64,000 nucleotides of DNA from Novosphingobium sp. MD-1 (GCF_001014975.1 NZ_BBXA01000029.1:310001-374000), one strand, 5' to 3'. Shown: positions 17,625 to 27,909, numbered from the stretch's first letter. Program-made: numbers and translations. The notes: a model not told the origin generated them from the letters alone.

Positions 17625-17999
17625 TTGGTCGATCTGTCACAATATCTGCCGATCCTGATCTTCCTCGGGATCGCTCTTGCGCTTTCCAGTGCCTTTGTGT
17701 TCCTGCCGATGGGTGTTTCCCGCTTGACGGGAACCTACAATCCCAACGCGGAGAAGCTCAGCGAGTACGAATGCGGCTTCCCCGCGTTCGAGGACCCGCG
17801 CAGCCAGTTCGACGTCCGGTTCTACCTGGTCGCGATCCTGTTCATCATCTTCGATCTGGAAGCGGCGTTCCTGTTTCCCTGGGCGGTCAGCCTGAAGGAA
17901 ACGGGCTGGGCCGGCTGGTTCACGATGATGCTGTTCCTGGCGGAACTGGTCGTCGGGTTTGCCTACGCCTGGAAAAAGGGAGCGCTGGATTGGGAATGA
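17625..17999 (+). CDS. nuoA: NADH-quinone oxidoreductase subunit A
   Basis: Small membrane subunit of respiratory complex I, with three transmembrane helices and the conserved loop [20 protein letters not shown] next to the quinone site. At 124 residues it is normal. It opens with TTG at 17625, preceded by GGCGAG. It is the first gene of the nuo operon; its stop overlaps the nuoB ATG. The 160-bp gap before it should hold the operon promoter, but I see no convincing elements. Confidence 0.96.
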   Translation: MVDLSQYLPILIFLGIALALSSAFVFLPMGVSRLTGTYNPNAEKLSEYECGFPAFEDPRSQFDVRFYLVAILFIIFDLEAAFLFPWAVSLKETGWAGWFTMMLFLAELVVGFAYAWKKGALDWE

Positions 18000-18556
18000 G
18001 CAACATGGTCACCGCTCCGACTGCAACTGGCGCTGCCGCCGGCTCCGCCATCACCGCGCCCGATCAGGCGTTCTTCGAAAGCCTCAATGCCGAGGTTTCG
18101 GACAAGGGCTTTCTCGTCACCTCGACCGAGGAACTGTTCCAGTGGGCGCGCACCGGTTCGCTGTGGTGGATGACGTTCGGCCTGGCCTGTTGCGCGGTCG
18201 AGATGATCCACGTGAACATGCCGCGCTACGACATGGAGCGCTTCGGCGTCGCGCCGCGCGCATCCCCGCGCCAGTCGGACGTGATGATCGTGGCCGGCAC
18301 GCTGTGCAACAAGATGGCCCCGGCGCTGCGCAAGGTCTATGACCAGATGTCGGACCCCAAGTACGTCATCTCGATGGGATCGTGCGCCAACGGCGGCGGC
18401 TATTACCACTACAGCTATTCGGTGGTGCGCGGCTGCGACCGCATCGTGCCGGTTGACATCTACGTGCCGGGCTGCCCGCCCACTGCCGAGGCGCTACTCT
18501 ATGGCGTGATGCAGCTGCAGCGGAAGATCCGCCGCGTCGGCACGCTCGAGCGTTGA
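17996..18556 (+). CDS. nuoB: NADH-quinone oxidoreductase subunit B
   Basis: Peripheral-arm subunit carrying iron-sulfur cluster N2, the last electron carrier before quinone. The four ligands are visible as the CC pair in [15 protein letters not shown] and [10 protein letters not shown]. From ATG 17996, overlapping the nuoA stop, the protein has 186 residues, with a short Ala-rich N-terminal extension before the conserved domain. Translational coupling on both sides fits equal stoichiometry. Confidence 0.97.
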   Translation: MSNMVTAPTATGAAAGSAITAPDQAFFESLNAEVSDKGFLVTSTEELFQWARTGSLWWMTFGLACCAVEMIHVNMPRYDMERFGVAPRASPRQSDVMIVAGTLCNKMAPALRKVYDQMSDPKYVISMGSCANGGGYYHYSYSVVRGCDRIVPVDIYVPGCPPTAEALLYGVMQLQRKIRRVGTLER

Positions 18557-18566
18557 GGAGAAGGGC

Positions 18567-19385
18567 ATGACGGTCGTTCATTCCGCCCCGCGCTTCACCT
18601 CGAACGAAGGCGTGCTGGACACGCTTTCGGCGGCGCTGGGCGCCATGCTGGTTTCGGCGAAGGAAGAGCATGGCGAAGTCCTGCTGACCGTCGTGCGCGA
18701 CCGCGTGGAGGACGCGCTGCGCCTGCTGCGTGACGCGCACGAATACCAGCAGCTGATGGAAATCGCCGGCGTCGACTATCCGCAGCGGCCCGACCGTTTC
18801 GAGGTCTGCTACTGCCTGCTGTCGCTGACGAAGAACCATCGCGTGATCGTCAAGGTTTCGACGGACGAGGCGACGCCGGTGCCGACGGTGACGACGCTGT
18901 GGCCCGTCGCCGGCTGGTACGAGCGCGAGGTTTACGACATGTTCGGCGTGCTGTTCGCCGGCCATCCGGACCTGCGCCGCATCCTGACCGACTACGGCTT
19001 CCAGGGGCATCCGTTCCGCAAGGACTTCCCGCTGACCGGCTATGTCGAGCTGCGCTATTCCGAAGAGGACAAGCGCGTGGTCTATGAACCCGTCGAGCTG
19101 GCGCAGGACCTGCGGCAGTTCGATTTCATGAGCCCGTGGGAAGGCGCGGAATACGTGCTGCCGGGCGATGAAAAGGCGGCGGCTTCGCCCGCGCCGGCGG
19201 CGCCCGCCCCTGCGCCCAAGGTCGATACGCCGAAGGTCACCGAAAAGCCCGCCGATACCGGCGCGGGCGACAAGGCCAATGCCGAGGCGGCGAAGCCGGT
19301 CGAAGGCTCGCCCAAGACGACGGCCAAGGACGAACCCGGCGCTCCGGCAAAGACCGACCGCAAGGTTGAAGGAGACGGCGCATGA
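18567..19385 (+). CDS. nuoC: NADH-quinone oxidoreductase subunit C with Ala/Pro/Lys-rich tail
   Basis: 30-kDa peripheral-arm subunit; the family signature is at [20 protein letters not shown] followed by [15 protein letters not shown]. The normal domain ends at about residue 205 ([11 protein letters not shown]). About 65 further residues are low-complexity, dominated by Ala, Pro, Lys, Thr, Glu and Asp, with no fold apparent. Such tails occur on NuoC of some alphaproteobacteria; their role is unknown to me. The stop codon overlaps the nuoD start (ATGA). Confidence 0.95.
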   Translation: MTVVHSAPRFTSNEGVLDTLSAALGAMLVSAKEEHGEVLLTVVRDRVEDALRLLRDAHEYQQLMEIAGVDYPQRPDRFEVCYCLLSLTKNHRVIVKVSTDEATPVPTVTTLWPVAGWYEREVYDMFGVLFAGHPDLRRILTDYGFQGHPFRKDFPLTGYVELRYSEEDKRVVYEPVELAQDLRQFDFMSPWEGAEYVLPGDEKAAASPAPAAPAPAPKVDTPKVTEKPADTGAGDKANAEAAKPVEGSPKTTAKDEPGAPAKTDRKVEGDGA

Positions 19386-20593
19386 GCTTCCAGCTCGAAG
19401 AATCGCCGACCACCGGCGACGAGGTCATCACCAACTACACGATCAACTTCGGCCCCCAGCACCCGGCGGCGCACGGCGTGCTGCGCATGGTCATGGAGCT
19501 GGACGGCGAGATCATCGAGCGGATCGATCCGCACGTCGGTCTGCTCCATCGTGGCACCGAAAAGCTGATCGAGTACAAGACCTATACCCAGGCGCTGCCG
19601 TACTTCGACCGGCTCGACTACTGCTCGCCGCTGGGCATGGAGCACTCCTACGTGCTCGCGGTCGAAAAGCTGCTCAACCTCGAGGTGCCGCTGCGCGGTC
19701 AGTACCTGCGCGTGCTGTTCGCGGAGCTGACGCGCATCTGCAACCACATGCTCAACATCGGGTCGCACGTCATGGACGTGGGCGCGATGACGCCGAACCT
19801 GTGGCTGTTCGAAATCCGCGAGGACTGCCTCAACTTCTTCGAGCGCGCTTCGGGCGCGCGGATGCATTCGGCTTGGTTCCGTCCCGGCGGCGTGCACCAG
19901 GACGTGCCGCTGAAGCTGCTGACCGACATCGGCGACTGGCTCGACACGCGCCTGCCGCAGCTGTTCGAGGACGCGATGAGCCTCCTTGTCGACAACCGCA
20001 TCTTCAAGCAGCGCAACGTCGATATCGCGGTGGTCAGCAAGGAAGACGCGATCCGCTGGGGCTTTTCCGGCCCGATGATCCGCGGCTCGGGCATCGCGTG
20101 GGATTTGCGCAAGGCGCAGCCCTATGACGTCTATGATCGCATGGACTTCGAGATTCCGGTCGGCACCAGCGGCGATTGCTATGATCGTTTCATGGTGCGC
20201 GTGGAGGAAGTCCGCCAGTCCGCGCGGATCATGAAGCAGTGCCTGGCAGAAATGCCCGAAGGCCCGGTCAGCTCGACCGACCGCAAGGTGGTCCCGCCCA
20301 AGCGCGGCGAGATGAAGAGCTCGATGGAATCGCTGATCCATCACTTCAAGCTCTATTCGGAAGGCTTCCACGTTCCGGCCGGCGAAGTCTATGTCGCCAC
20401 CGAAAGCCCCAAGGGCGAATTCGGCGTCTATCTCGTCTCGGACGGCAGCAACAAGCCGTACCGCTGCAAGATCCGGCCGACGGCGTTCAGCCACCTTCAG
20501 GCGATGGACTTCATGTGCAAGGGCCACATGCTGCCCGACGCGACCGCGATCCTTGGCGCCATCGACGTGGTGTTCGGGGAGTGCGACCGGTGA
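19382..20593 (+). CDS. nuoD: NADH-quinone oxidoreductase subunit D
   Basis: 49-kDa subunit that forms the quinone-binding cavity together with NuoB. Conserved stretches: [14 protein letters not shown] near the start, [14 protein letters not shown], the [13 protein letters not shown] segment and the C-terminal DVVFGECDR. At 403 residues it is full length and separate from nuoC (fused in E. coli). Its TGA overlaps a GTG start of a small unrelated gene instead of leading straight into nuoE. Confidence 0.97.
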   Translation: MSFQLEESPTTGDEVITNYTINFGPQHPAAHGVLRMVMELDGEIIERIDPHVGLLHRGTEKLIEYKTYTQALPYFDRLDYCSPLGMEHSYVLAVEKLLNLEVPLRGQYLRVLFAELTRICNHMLNIGSHVMDVGAMTPNLWLFEIREDCLNFFERASGARMHSAWFRPGGVHQDVPLKLLTDIGDWLDTRLPQLFEDAMSLLVDNRIFKQRNVDIAVVSKEDAIRWGFSGPMIRGSGIAWDLRKAQPYDVYDRMDFEIPVGTSGDCYDRFMVRVEEVRQSARIMKQCLAEMPEGPVSSTDRKVVPPKRGEMKSSMESLIHHFKLYSEGFHVPAGEVYVATESPKGEFGVYLVSDGSNKPYRCKIRPTAFSHLQAMDFMCKGHMLPDATAILGAIDVVFGECDR

Positions 20594-20955
20594 GCAGTCC
20601 CCAAGAATCCAACTTGCGCACCGCGAAGGCAATGATCGCGGCCTATAACGCGCAGGACGTGGACACCTACGTCTCCTACATGACCGACGATGCCTGCGAG
20701 GCGAACTATCGCGGGGATGTGGTGCGTGAAGGCAAGGAAGGCACGCGTTCCGGCCTTGCCGCCGCGTTCGCCCGCTGGCCGCAGAACCATGCCGAGATCC
20801 GCGATGCGCAGGCGATCGGCAATTACGTGCTGATGCGCGAACACGTCACGCGTGGCCCCGCCACTGACGGATCGGCCCTGGTCGAACCGTTCGACGTGAT
20901 CGCAGTCTATACTTTCGAGGGCGACAAGTGCTCTCGAGTGGAGTTTATTCGCTGA
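20590..20955 (+). CDS. Small NTF2/SnoaL-like protein inside the nuo operon
   Basis: 121-residue protein starting at GTG 20590 (GTGA overlap with nuoD) and ending in TGATG, overlapping the nuoE start. The pattern of an N-terminal helix ([21 protein letters not shown]), an acidic turn, a mid-protein helix ([12 protein letters not shown]) and C-terminal beta strands ([32 protein letters not shown]) is that of the cone-shaped NTF2/SnoaL fold. Such proteins can be small enzymes, lyases, isomerases or ligand binders. It is not a known complex I subunit. Coupling on both sides means it is made whenever the operon is read. No signal peptide. Function unknown. Confidence 0.85.
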   Translation: MSSPQESNLRTAKAMIAAYNAQDVDTYVSYMTDDACEANYRGDVVREGKEGTRSGLAAAFARWPQNHAEIRDAQAIGNYVLMREHVTRGPATDGSALVEPFDVIAVYTFEGDKCSRVEFIR

Positions 20956-21623
20956 TGGCTGACCGCTACATCGAACCGGATACCCCGGAATTGCGCGCCC
21001 GCTGGGGCGCCTTTGCCTGGACTGCCGAGAACGCGGAGAAGGCGAAAGAGATCGTGGCGCGCTATCCCGAAGGGCGGCAGCGCTCGGCGGTGATGCCGCT
21101 GCTCGATCTGGCCCAGCGGCAGGTCGGCGCGGAACTGAACACGCAAGGCTGGCTGCCGATCCCGGTGATGGAATACGTCGCCGCCTATCTCTCCATGCCG
21201 ATCATCCGCGTGGTCGAGGTCGCGACGTTCTACACGATGTACAACATCGCGCCGATCGGCCGTTTCCACGTGCAGGTCTGCGGCACCACGCCGTGCATGT
21301 TGCGCGGATCGGACGACATCATCGCCGCCTGCAAGAAGCGCGGGATGAAGGCGGGGCACATCACCGATGACGGCCTGTGGTCGTTCACCGAGGTCGAATG
21401 CATGGGCAACTGCGCATCGGCCCCGATGGTCCAGATCAACGACGACAACTACGAGGATCTGACCCCCGCCGACATGGAACGCATCCTCGACGAACTGGCG
21501 GCGGGCAAGCAGCCCAAGACCGGTACGCAGCTTCCCGGCCGCCACACGGTGGAACCGGCCGGCGCGCTCAGCAACCTGACCGCGATGGTCGGTGAAAACC
21601 ACGATTATCGGGGGGAATGGTAA
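20955..21623 (+). CDS. nuoE: NADH-quinone oxidoreductase subunit E
   Basis: 24-kDa NADH-module subunit with a thioredoxin-like [2Fe-2S] domain. The four cysteine ligands are in VCGTTPCML and VECMGNCASAP. From ATG 20955 the protein has 222 residues, with a C-terminal extension after the ferredoxin domain typical of alphaproteobacteria. The start overlaps the stop of the small NTF2-like gene, and nuoF follows after three bases. Confidence 0.97.
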   Translation: MADRYIEPDTPELRARWGAFAWTAENAEKAKEIVARYPEGRQRSAVMPLLDLAQRQVGAELNTQGWLPIPVMEYVAAYLSMPIIRVVEVATFYTMYNIAPIGRFHVQVCGTTPCMLRGSDDIIAACKKRGMKAGHITDDGLWSFTEVECMGNCASAPMVQINDDNYEDLTPADMERILDELAAGKQPKTGTQLPGRHTVEPAGALSNLTAMVGENHDYRGEW

Positions 21624-21626
21624 GCC

Positions 21627-22919
21627 ATGGCTCTCGCCGACAAGGACCGCATTTTCACCAACGTCTACGGCTACCAGCCGTGGAACCTGCCCGCCGCGCA
21701 GGCGCGCGGGGACTGGGATAACACCAAGGCGCTGCTCGAACGTGGGCAGGACGGCATCATCGAGGAAATCAAGGCGTCCGGCCTGCGCGGCCGTGGCGGC
21801 GCGGGCTTCCCCACCGGCATGAAGTGGTCCTTCATGCCCAAGGAAAGCAAGGATGGGCGGCCCAGCTTCCTGGTGATCAACGCCGACGAATCCGAGCCGG
21901 GTTCGTGCAAGGACCGCGAGATCATCCGCCACGATCCGCACAAGCTGCTGGAAGGCGCGCTGGTCGCCGGCTTCGCGATGCGCGCGCGGGCGGCCTACAT
22001 CTACATTCGCGGCGAATATATCCGCGAGGCCGAGACGCTGTTCGCCGCGCGGGACGAGGCCTATGCCGCCGGCCTGCTGGGCAAGAACGCCTGCGGTTCG
22101 GGCTATGACTTCGACGTCTTCGTCCATCGCGGCGCGGGCGCCTACATCTGCGGCGAAGAAACCGCGATGATCGAGAGCCTGGAAGGCAAGAAGGGCCAGC
22201 CGCGCCTCAAACCGCCGTTCCCGGCCGGCGCCGGCCTCTATGGCTGCCCGACCACGGTGAACAACGTCGAATCGATCGCGGTCGCGCCCACGATCCTGCG
22301 GCGCGGCGCCTCGTGGTTCTCCTCTTTCGGGCGCGAGAACAACAAGGGCACCAAGCTCTTCCAGATCAGCGGGCATGTCGAACGGCCCTGCGTGGTCGAG
22401 GAAGAGATGTCGATCCCGTTCAGCGAACTGATCGAGAAGCACTGCGGCGGCATTCGTGGCGGCAAGGACAATCTGCTGGCCGTGATCCCCGGCGGTTCCT
22501 CGGTCCCGCTGGTTCCGGCGGCGGAAATCTGGGACGCGCCGATGGATTTCGACGGGCTGCGCGCGCTAGGCTCGGGCCTTGGCACCGCCGCCGTGATCGT
22601 GATGGACAAGTCCACCGACATCGTCCGCGCGATCGCCCGCCTGTCGCACTTCTACAAGCACGAAAGCTGTGGCCAGTGCACGCCGTGCCGCGAAGGCACC
22701 GGCTGGATGTGGCGCGTGATGGAGCGCCTGCGCACGGGCGACGCGGCGGTCGAGGAAATCGACATGCTGTTCAACGTGACCAAGCAGGTCGAAGGCCACA
22801 CCATCTGCGCCCTGGGGGATGCGGCCGCCTGGCCGATCCAGGGCCTGATTCGCCACTTCCGCCCCGAACTGGAACGCCGGATTGCCGAACACGGCACCGT
22901 GCGGGAGGCGGCGGAGTGA
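21627..22919 (+). CDS. nuoF: NADH-quinone oxidoreductase subunit F
   Basis: 51-kDa subunit where NADH hands electrons to FMN and cluster N3. Seen: NADH-binding glycine loop [20 protein letters not shown] site [34 protein letters not shown], and the N3 cluster ligands [14 protein letters not shown] with the fourth Cys in [13 protein letters not shown]. At 430 residues it is complete. The stop overlaps a GTG that opens an unrelated exported-protein gene inserted before nuoG. Confidence 0.97.
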   Translation: MALADKDRIFTNVYGYQPWNLPAAQARGDWDNTKALLERGQDGIIEEIKASGLRGRGGAGFPTGMKWSFMPKESKDGRPSFLVINADESEPGSCKDREIIRHDPHKLLEGALVAGFAMRARAAYIYIRGEYIREAETLFAARDEAYAAGLLGKNACGSGYDFDVFVHRGAGAYICGEETAMIESLEGKKGQPRLKPPFPAGAGLYGCPTTVNNVESIAVAPTILRRGASWFSSFGRENNKGTKLFQISGHVERPCVVEEEMSIPFSELIEKHCGGIRGGKDNLLAVIPGGSSVPLVPAAEIWDAPMDFDGLRALGSGLGTAAVIVMDKSTDIVRAIARLSHFYKHESCGQCTPCREGTGWMWRVMERLRTGDAAVEEIDMLFNVTKQVEGHTICALGDAAAWPIQGLIRHFRPELERRIAEHGTVREAAE

Positions 22920-23578
22920 GGCGAAGCGCCCCATCTTTGGTATTGTTGTTCTTGGGAGGGGTGACCCTGCCCTCTGGAGGGGCTGTCGCGCGTATTCAAG
23001 AAACTGGCAACGATCCGATCAAACTAGGCGAGTGCGTCATGCGCATGGCGCGCCCACTCGCAAGGGCTGTTGCGTTGTCAATTCCCGGCTCCGCTGAGGA
23101 AAATAGACTGTTTGCAGAGTTGAATCCGACAATTCTAAATTGCAAAGGCACTCCTCCCGGCGGCATGAGTATTGATCAGAAATCGCTGTTTATGGGGGCG
23201 ATTTCTTCAAAGATACTTGCGCCGGTAACTGTGTACCACAGTGGCTGGAGTGGCCGGCCGAATCTTGATGCAGCAGCGCAAATGATGGCTTTACAATCAC
23301 AAGGCTATCCATTGCGGTCGGCAATGGCGAAGTGCCTTGTCTTCGTAGACACCAACAACGCCTTTCGCTTCATCAAGAGTCGGAGCGGCTCTAACAATGA
23401 AAAAAAGCTTGCCTCTGCGCTAACGCCTTCGCTTACGCGGTGTGTTGATAAGGGGGTAAATCTCTCGATGTCCTTGCAAGCTTTGCGTGCAGAAACCACG
23501 CGCGCCTTTGCCCGCTACGTGTGTGCACCGAACGATCCACCTGCCTCAGGCAAGGTTGGTGATGGGAAACCTGACTAA
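22916..23578 (+). CDS. Exported protein of unknown function with a duplicated Cys-x35-Cys unit
   Basis: 220 residues from GTG 22916, coupled to nuoF (GTGA) and to nuoG (TAATG). An N-terminal signal peptide (about residues 3-25, [18 protein letters not shown]) predicts export. The mature part is two copies of one unit offset by exactly 100 residues: Cys40...Cys76 and Cys140...Cys176, with matching Gly-Ser at 58-59/158-159, Leu at 65/165 and Pro at 71/171. A fifth Cys is at 203. The DNA is plainly less GC-rich than its neighbours (26 G+C of 60 at 23101-23160). I recall similar uncharacterised proteins only from sphingomonads. It is not a complex I subunit; periplasmic disulfide-bonded helical repeats are my best description. 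Confidence 0.8.
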   Translation: MRRSAPSLVLLFLGGVTLPSGGAVARIQETGNDPIKLGECVMRMARPLARAVALSIPGSAEENRLFAELNPTILNCKGTPPGGMSIDQKSLFMGAISSKILAPVTVYHSGWSGRPNLDAAAQMMALQSQGYPLRSAMAKCLVFVDTNNAFRFIKSRSGSNNEKKLASALTPSLTRCVDKGVNLSMSLQALRAETTRAFARYVCAPNDPPASGKVGDGKPD

Positions 23579-25587
23579 TGCCCAAGCTCAAAGTCGACGG
23601 CGTAGAACTCGAAGTTCCGACAGGCGCCACTGTCCTGCAGGCGTGCGAGCTGGCCGGCAAGGAAATCCCCCGCTTCTGCTATCACGAGCGCCTGAGCATC
23701 GCGGGCAACTGCCGCATGTGCCTGGTCGAAGTGAAGCCCGGACCGCCGAAGCCGCAGGCATCGTGCGCGCTGCCGGCCGCCGAAGGGCAGGAAATCCGCA
23801 CCGACAGCGAGATGGTCAAGAAGGCGCGCGAAGGGGTGATGGAGTTTCTCCTCATCAACCATCCGCTCGATTGCCCGATCTGCGACCAGGGCGGCGAATG
23901 CGATCTGCAGGACCAGTCGGTGGCCTATGGCCGGGGCGGTTCGCGGTATCACGAGAGCAAGCGCGCGGTCACCGAGAAGTACATGGGGCCGCTCATCAAG
24001 ACGGTGATGACGCGTTGCATCCACTGCACCCGCTGCGTGCGCTTCTCCGAAGAGATCGCCGGCGTGGACGAGATCGGTGCGCTCTATCGCGGTGAAAGCA
24101 CCCAGATTTCGACTTATCTGGAGCACGCGGCGAAGCACGAACTTTCCGCCAACGTGATCGACCTGTGCCCGGTCGGCGCGCTGACCAGCCGCCCCTATGC
24201 GTTCGAAGCGCGGCCGTGGGAGCTGAAGAAGACGCTCTCGATCGACGTTTCGGACGCGGTGGGGGCCAATATCCGGCTCGACAGCCGGGGCCGCGAAGTG
24301 CTGCGCGCGCTGCCGCGCGTGAACGACGACGTGAACGAGGAATGGCTGTCGGACCGCGGCCGCTACATGGTCGATGGCCTTACCCGTCGTCGGCTCGACA
24401 AGCCGTGGCTGCGCCGTGACGGCAAGCTGCAGGCGGCCAGCTGGGCCGAGGCGTTCGATGCCATCGCCCGGATCAATCCGGGCTCATCGGTCGCGGTGAT
24501 CGCGGGCGATCAGGTCGATTGCGAAACGATGTTCGCCGCGAAGAAGCTGGCCGGCGCGCTGGGGTCCTCGCTGCTCGAAGGTCGCCAGACGGGCATGGCC
24601 TATGACACGTCGAGCCTGGCGGCGGTGAATTTCAATTCGACGCTGGCCGGGATCGAGGATGCCGACGCGATCCTGATCGTGGGCAGCCAGATCCGCGACG
24701 AGGCCCCGCTGCTCAATGTGCGCCTGCGCAAGGCGGTGAAGAAGGGCGCGAAGGTCTTCATCATCGGCCCGGCATGGGAACCGACCTATCCGGCGACCTT
24801 CCTCGGCGACGATGCCGCCACGCTGAACGCTTTGCCGGCCGATGTCGCCGATGTGTTCGCCAAGGCGGCCAAGCCCGCGATCATCATCGGTGCCGCCGGC
24901 ATCGTGAAAGGCGCGCGCGAGGCGGGCCTGGCCTTCGCCGAAAAGTTCAACCTGGTGCGAGAAGGCTGGAACGGCTTCAACGTGGTCCACATGGCGGCCG
25001 CGCGCATGGGCGGGCTGATGCTGGGCTATGCGCAGAAGGGCGGCCTTGCCGATATCGTCGCAGCCAAGCCCAAGCTGGTGATTTCGCTCGGCGCGGACGA
25101 AGTGGATTGGACCCAGTTCGCCGGCAGCATGATCGTCCACATCGGCCATCACGGCGACAAGGCGGCCCATGTCGCCGACGTGATACTGCCGGGCGCTGCC
25201 TACAGCGAGAAGGACGGCACCTACGTCAACACCGAAGGCCGCGTGCAATATGCCGAAAAGGCCGTCTTCGCGCCCGGCGACGCGCGCGAGGACTGGAGCG
25301 TCCTGCGGGCCATGGCCGATGCGCTGAAAGTCTCGGTCGGGTTCGACAGCTTCGACGAATTGCGCATTGCCATGATCGCGGACGTGCCGGCACTGGGTGC
25401 CGAGGGACTGGCCGATTACGGCGCGCTGCCCGCCGCTCCTGCCGGGGCGAAGGCGGAAGGCGTGATCGCCGGCTACCCGATCAAGGATCGTTACCTCACC
25501 AACGCGATCTGCCGCGCCAGCCCCACTTTGCAGCGCTGCTCGGCCGAACTGCTCCATGGTGAAAGCTTCGCGGAGGCGGCCGAGTGA
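23578..25587 (+). CDS. nuoG: NADH-quinone oxidoreductase subunit G
   Basis: Largest peripheral subunit, an electron wire with several iron-sulfur clusters. The N-terminal [2Fe-2S] domain has Cys ligands in FCYHERLSIAGNCRMCLVEV and a later ASC; then the His/Cys cluster HPLDCPICDQGGECDLQD, and the [4Fe-4S] set CIHCTRCVRF with CPVGAL. A degenerate molybdopterin-oxidoreductase-like domain follows without cofactor ligands. At 669 residues it matches the alphaproteobacterial and mitochondrial 75-kDa form. ATG overlaps the stop of the preceding exported-protein gene. Confidence 0.97.
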   Translation: MPKLKVDGVELEVPTGATVLQACELAGKEIPRFCYHERLSIAGNCRMCLVEVKPGPPKPQASCALPAAEGQEIRTDSEMVKKAREGVMEFLLINHPLDCPICDQGGECDLQDQSVAYGRGGSRYHESKRAVTEKYMGPLIKTVMTRCIHCTRCVRFSEEIAGVDEIGALYRGESTQISTYLEHAAKHELSANVIDLCPVGALTSRPYAFEARPWELKKTLSIDVSDAVGANIRLDSRGREVLRALPRVNDDVNEEWLSDRGRYMVDGLTRRRLDKPWLRRDGKLQAASWAEAFDAIARINPGSSVAVIAGDQVDCETMFAAKKLAGALGSSLLEGRQTGMAYDTSSLAAVNFNSTLAGIEDADAILIVGSQIRDEAPLLNVRLRKAVKKGAKVFIIGPAWEPTYPATFLGDDAATLNALPADVADVFAKAAKPAIIIGAAGIVKGAREAGLAFAEKFNLVREGWNGFNVVHMAAARMGGLMLGYAQKGGLADIVAAKPKLVISLGADEVDWTQFAGSMIVHIGHHGDKAAHVADVILPGAAYSEKDGTYVNTEGRVQYAEKAVFAPGDAREDWSVLRAMADALKVSVGFDSFDELRIAMIADVPALGAEGLADYGALPAAPAGAKAEGVIAGYPIKDRYLTNAICRASPTLQRCSAELLHGESFAEAAE

Positions 25588-25607
25588 GCACGTCCAACAC
25601 CATTGCC

Positions 25608-25689
25608 CGTCATGCCAGCGAAGGCTGGCATCTCGCTCCGGATGGCGCTTCGCCTGAAGCACGAGACCCCAGCCTGCGCTGGGGTGACG
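25608..25689. repeat. Double-hairpin palindromic intergenic repeat (REP/BIME-like)
   Basis: The two ends are an imperfect inverted repeat: the 28-nt left arm starting CGTCATGCCAGC matches the complement of the right arm ending GCTGGGGTGACG at 23 of 28 positions. Each arm is itself a hairpin (GCCAGC-GAAG-GCTGGC and CCCAGC-CTGC-GCTGGG). The element fills the 118-bp nuoG-nuoH gap, the largest gap inside the operon. It looks like a dispersed palindromic element. It is not followed by T residues. Confidence 0.75.
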
Positions 25690-25705
25690 GCTTGAGGGAG
25701 CCGTC

Positions 25706-26797
25706 ATGACCGCTTTCTTTCAGGACTTTCACATTCTCTGGATTTCGTGGCTTCATGTCACGATGTCTTATGAGGCTGCGTGGACGCTCGCTACGATCGT
25801 TGGCATCCTGCTGATCGCGCTGCCGCTGATGCTCGGCGTGGCGATGATCATCTATGCCGACCGCAAGATCTGGGCGGCGATGGCGCTCCGTCGCGGCCCC
25901 AACGTGGTCGGCCCGTTCGGCCTGCTGCAGTCGTTCGCGGACGGCCTCAAGGTCATGCTGCAGGAAACGATCATTCCTTCGGCGGCCAACAAGGGCCTGT
26001 TCCTGATCGCCCCGATCATCACCTTCACCGTGGCGCTGATGGCATGGGCGGTGATCCCGTTCAATTCGGGCGCGATCCTCGCCAACATCAACGTCGGCCT
26101 GCTCTATGTCCTCGCGATTTCGTCGCTGGGCGTTTACGGCACGATCATCGCCGGCTGGTCCTCGAACTCGAAGTACCCGTTCTTCTCGGCCATGCGCGCT
26201 TCGGCGCAGATGATCAGCTACGAAGTCTCGATCGGCTTCATCCTGATCTGCGTGGTGCTGTGGTCCGGCTCGTTCAACATGAACGAGATCGTCAAGGCGC
26301 AGCAGGGTCATGTGCTGGGGCTGTTCAACGGCTTCGTGTTCAACCCGCTGCTGTTCCCGATGTGGGTGATGTTCCTCATCTCGGGCATGGCGGAAACGCA
26401 GCGCGCGCCGTTCGACCTGACCGAGGCGGAAAGCGAACTCGTCGCCGGGTATCAGACCGAATATTCATCGATGGCCTTCGCGCTCTACTGGCTGGGCGAA
26501 TACGCCAACGTGCTGCTGATGTGCGCGCTCAACGCCACGCTGTTCTGGGGCGGCTGGCTGCCGTTGATGGACATTCCGTTCTTGGGATTGTTCCCGGGTG
26601 TCGTGATTCCGGGCGTGATCTGGTTTCTCGGTAAGATCCTGTTCTTCTTCTTCATCTTCAGCTGGGTGAAGGCGACCGTACCCCGGTATCGCTATGACCA
26701 GCTGATGCGTCTGGGCTGGAAGGTGTTCCTGCCTGTCTCGCTGCTGTGGGTGTTCCTCGTCAGCGGCTACCTGATGCTTACGGGGCATTTCTCATGA
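25706..26797 (+). CDS. nuoH: NADH-quinone oxidoreductase subunit H
   Basis: Membrane subunit that shapes the quinone tunnel and links the electron arm to the proton pumps. Signature stretches: [20 protein letters not shown] and the strongly conserved loop [20 protein letters not shown] with YQTEYSSM. Hydrophobic throughout, about eight transmembrane helices, 363 residues. It is preceded by the double-hairpin repeat rather than being coupled to nuoG; the stop overlaps nuoI (ATGA). Confidence 0.97.
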   Translation: MTAFFQDFHILWISWLHVTMSYEAAWTLATIVGILLIALPLMLGVAMIIYADRKIWAAMALRRGPNVVGPFGLLQSFADGLKVMLQETIIPSAANKGLFLIAPIITFTVALMAWAVIPFNSGAILANINVGLLYVLAISSLGVYGTIIAGWSSNSKYPFFSAMRASAQMISYEVSIGFILICVVLWSGSFNMNEIVKAQQGHVLGLFNGFVFNPLLFPMWVMFLISGMAETQRAPFDLTEAESELVAGYQTEYSSMAFALYWLGEYANVLLMCALNATLFWGGWLPLMDIPFLGLFPGVVIPGVIWFLGKILFFFFIFSWVKATVPRYRYDQLMRLGWKVFLPVSLLWVFLVSGYLMLTGHFS

Positions 26798-27279
26798 CCG
26801 TCGGACAGCTCATCAAGAGCTTCACTCTGTGGGAGTTCGTGAAGGCGCACTGGCTGACCTTGAAGTATTTCTTCAAGACCAAGGCGACGATCAACTACCC
26901 GTTCGAGAAGAACCCGCTTAGCCCGCGCTTCCGTGGCGAACACGCGCTGCGCCGCTATCCCAACGGCGAGGAACGCTGCATCGCGTGCAAGCTGTGCGAG
27001 GCGGTGTGTCCGGCCCAGGCCATTACCATTGAAGCGCAACCGCGCGAGGACGGCAGCCGCCGCACCACGCGCTACGACATCGACATGACCAAGTGCATCT
27101 TCTGCGGCTTCTGCCAGGAAGCCTGCCCGGTCGATGCCATCGTCGAAGGGCCGAACTTCGAATACGCGACCGAAACGCGCGAGGAACTGCTTTACGACAA
27201 GGCCAAGCTGCTGGCGAACGGCGACAAGTGGGAGCGCGCGATCGCTGCCAACCTTGAAGCCGACGCACCGTACCGGTAG
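26794..27279 (+). CDS. nuoI: NADH-quinone oxidoreductase subunit I
   Basis: TYKY-type subunit with two [4Fe-4S] clusters (N6a and N6b) between NuoG and NuoB. Both ferredoxin motifs are complete: [15 protein letters not shown] and [15 protein letters not shown]. 161 residues from ATG 26794, which overlaps the nuoH stop. An amphipathic N-terminal part ([13 protein letters not shown]) rests on the membrane in known structures. Confidence 0.97.
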   Translation: MTVGQLIKSFTLWEFVKAHWLTLKYFFKTKATINYPFEKNPLSPRFRGEHALRRYPNGEERCIACKLCEAVCPAQAITIEAQPREDGSRRTTRYDIDMTKCIFCGFCQEACPVDAIVEGPNFEYATETREELLYDKAKLLANGDKWERAIAANLEADAPYR

Positions 27280-27291
27280 GGGCGCGAAACC

Positions 27292-27909
27292 ATGATCCAG
27301 GCATTTGCCTTCTATCTCTTCGCGACGCTCATGATTGTCTCGGGCGCCGTCACGATCCTGGCCCGCAACCCGGTCCATTCGGTTCTCTGGCTGATCCTGG
27401 CGTTCTTCAACGCCGCCGGCCTGATGATCCTGGTGGGGGCCGAGTTCATCGCGATGCTGCTGGTCATCGTCTATGTCGGCGCGGTCGCGGTGCTGTTCCT
27501 GTTCGTGGTGATGATGCTCGACATCGATTTCGCCGAACTGCGCGCCGGGTTCGTAAAGAACTTCCCGCTGGGAATGATCCTGGCGCTGGTGCTGCTGTGC
27601 GAACTGGTGCTGGGCATCGGCGCCTATCGCGCCGGCGCGATGCAGCTTGGCACGGCGGACGGGACGGCCGCGCCGCTGGCCGGGGCATCCAACATCGAAT
27701 CCATCGGGGCGCTGCTGTACACGCGCTACCTCTTCCTGTTCGAAGCGGCGGGCATCCTGCTGCTGGTGGCCTTGATCGGCGCCATCGTGCTGACGCACCG
27801 CCAGCGTGGCGGGGTGCGCGGCCAGAACGTGGCGAAACAGGTCGCGCGCCGTCCGGAAGAGGCGACCATCAACGTGAAGCCGGAAGTGGGCAAGGGGGTC
27901 AGCCTCTAA
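27292..27909 (+). CDS. nuoJ: NADH-quinone oxidoreductase subunit J
   Basis: ND6-like membrane subunit with about five transmembrane helices. The helix around [26 protein letters not shown], which carries the pi-bulge region important for coupling, is well conserved. 205 residues, with a polar C-terminal tail. The TAA stop overlaps the nuoK ATG (TAATG). Confidence 0.95.
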   Translation: MIQAFAFYLFATLMIVSGAVTILARNPVHSVLWLILAFFNAAGLMILVGAEFIAMLLVIVYVGAVAVLFLFVVMMLDIDFAELRAGFVKNFPLGMILALVLLCELVLGIGAYRAGAMQLGTADGTAAPLAGASNIESIGALLYTRYLFLFEAAGILLLVALIGAIVLTHRQRGGVRGQNVAKQVARRPEEATINVKPEVGKGVSL

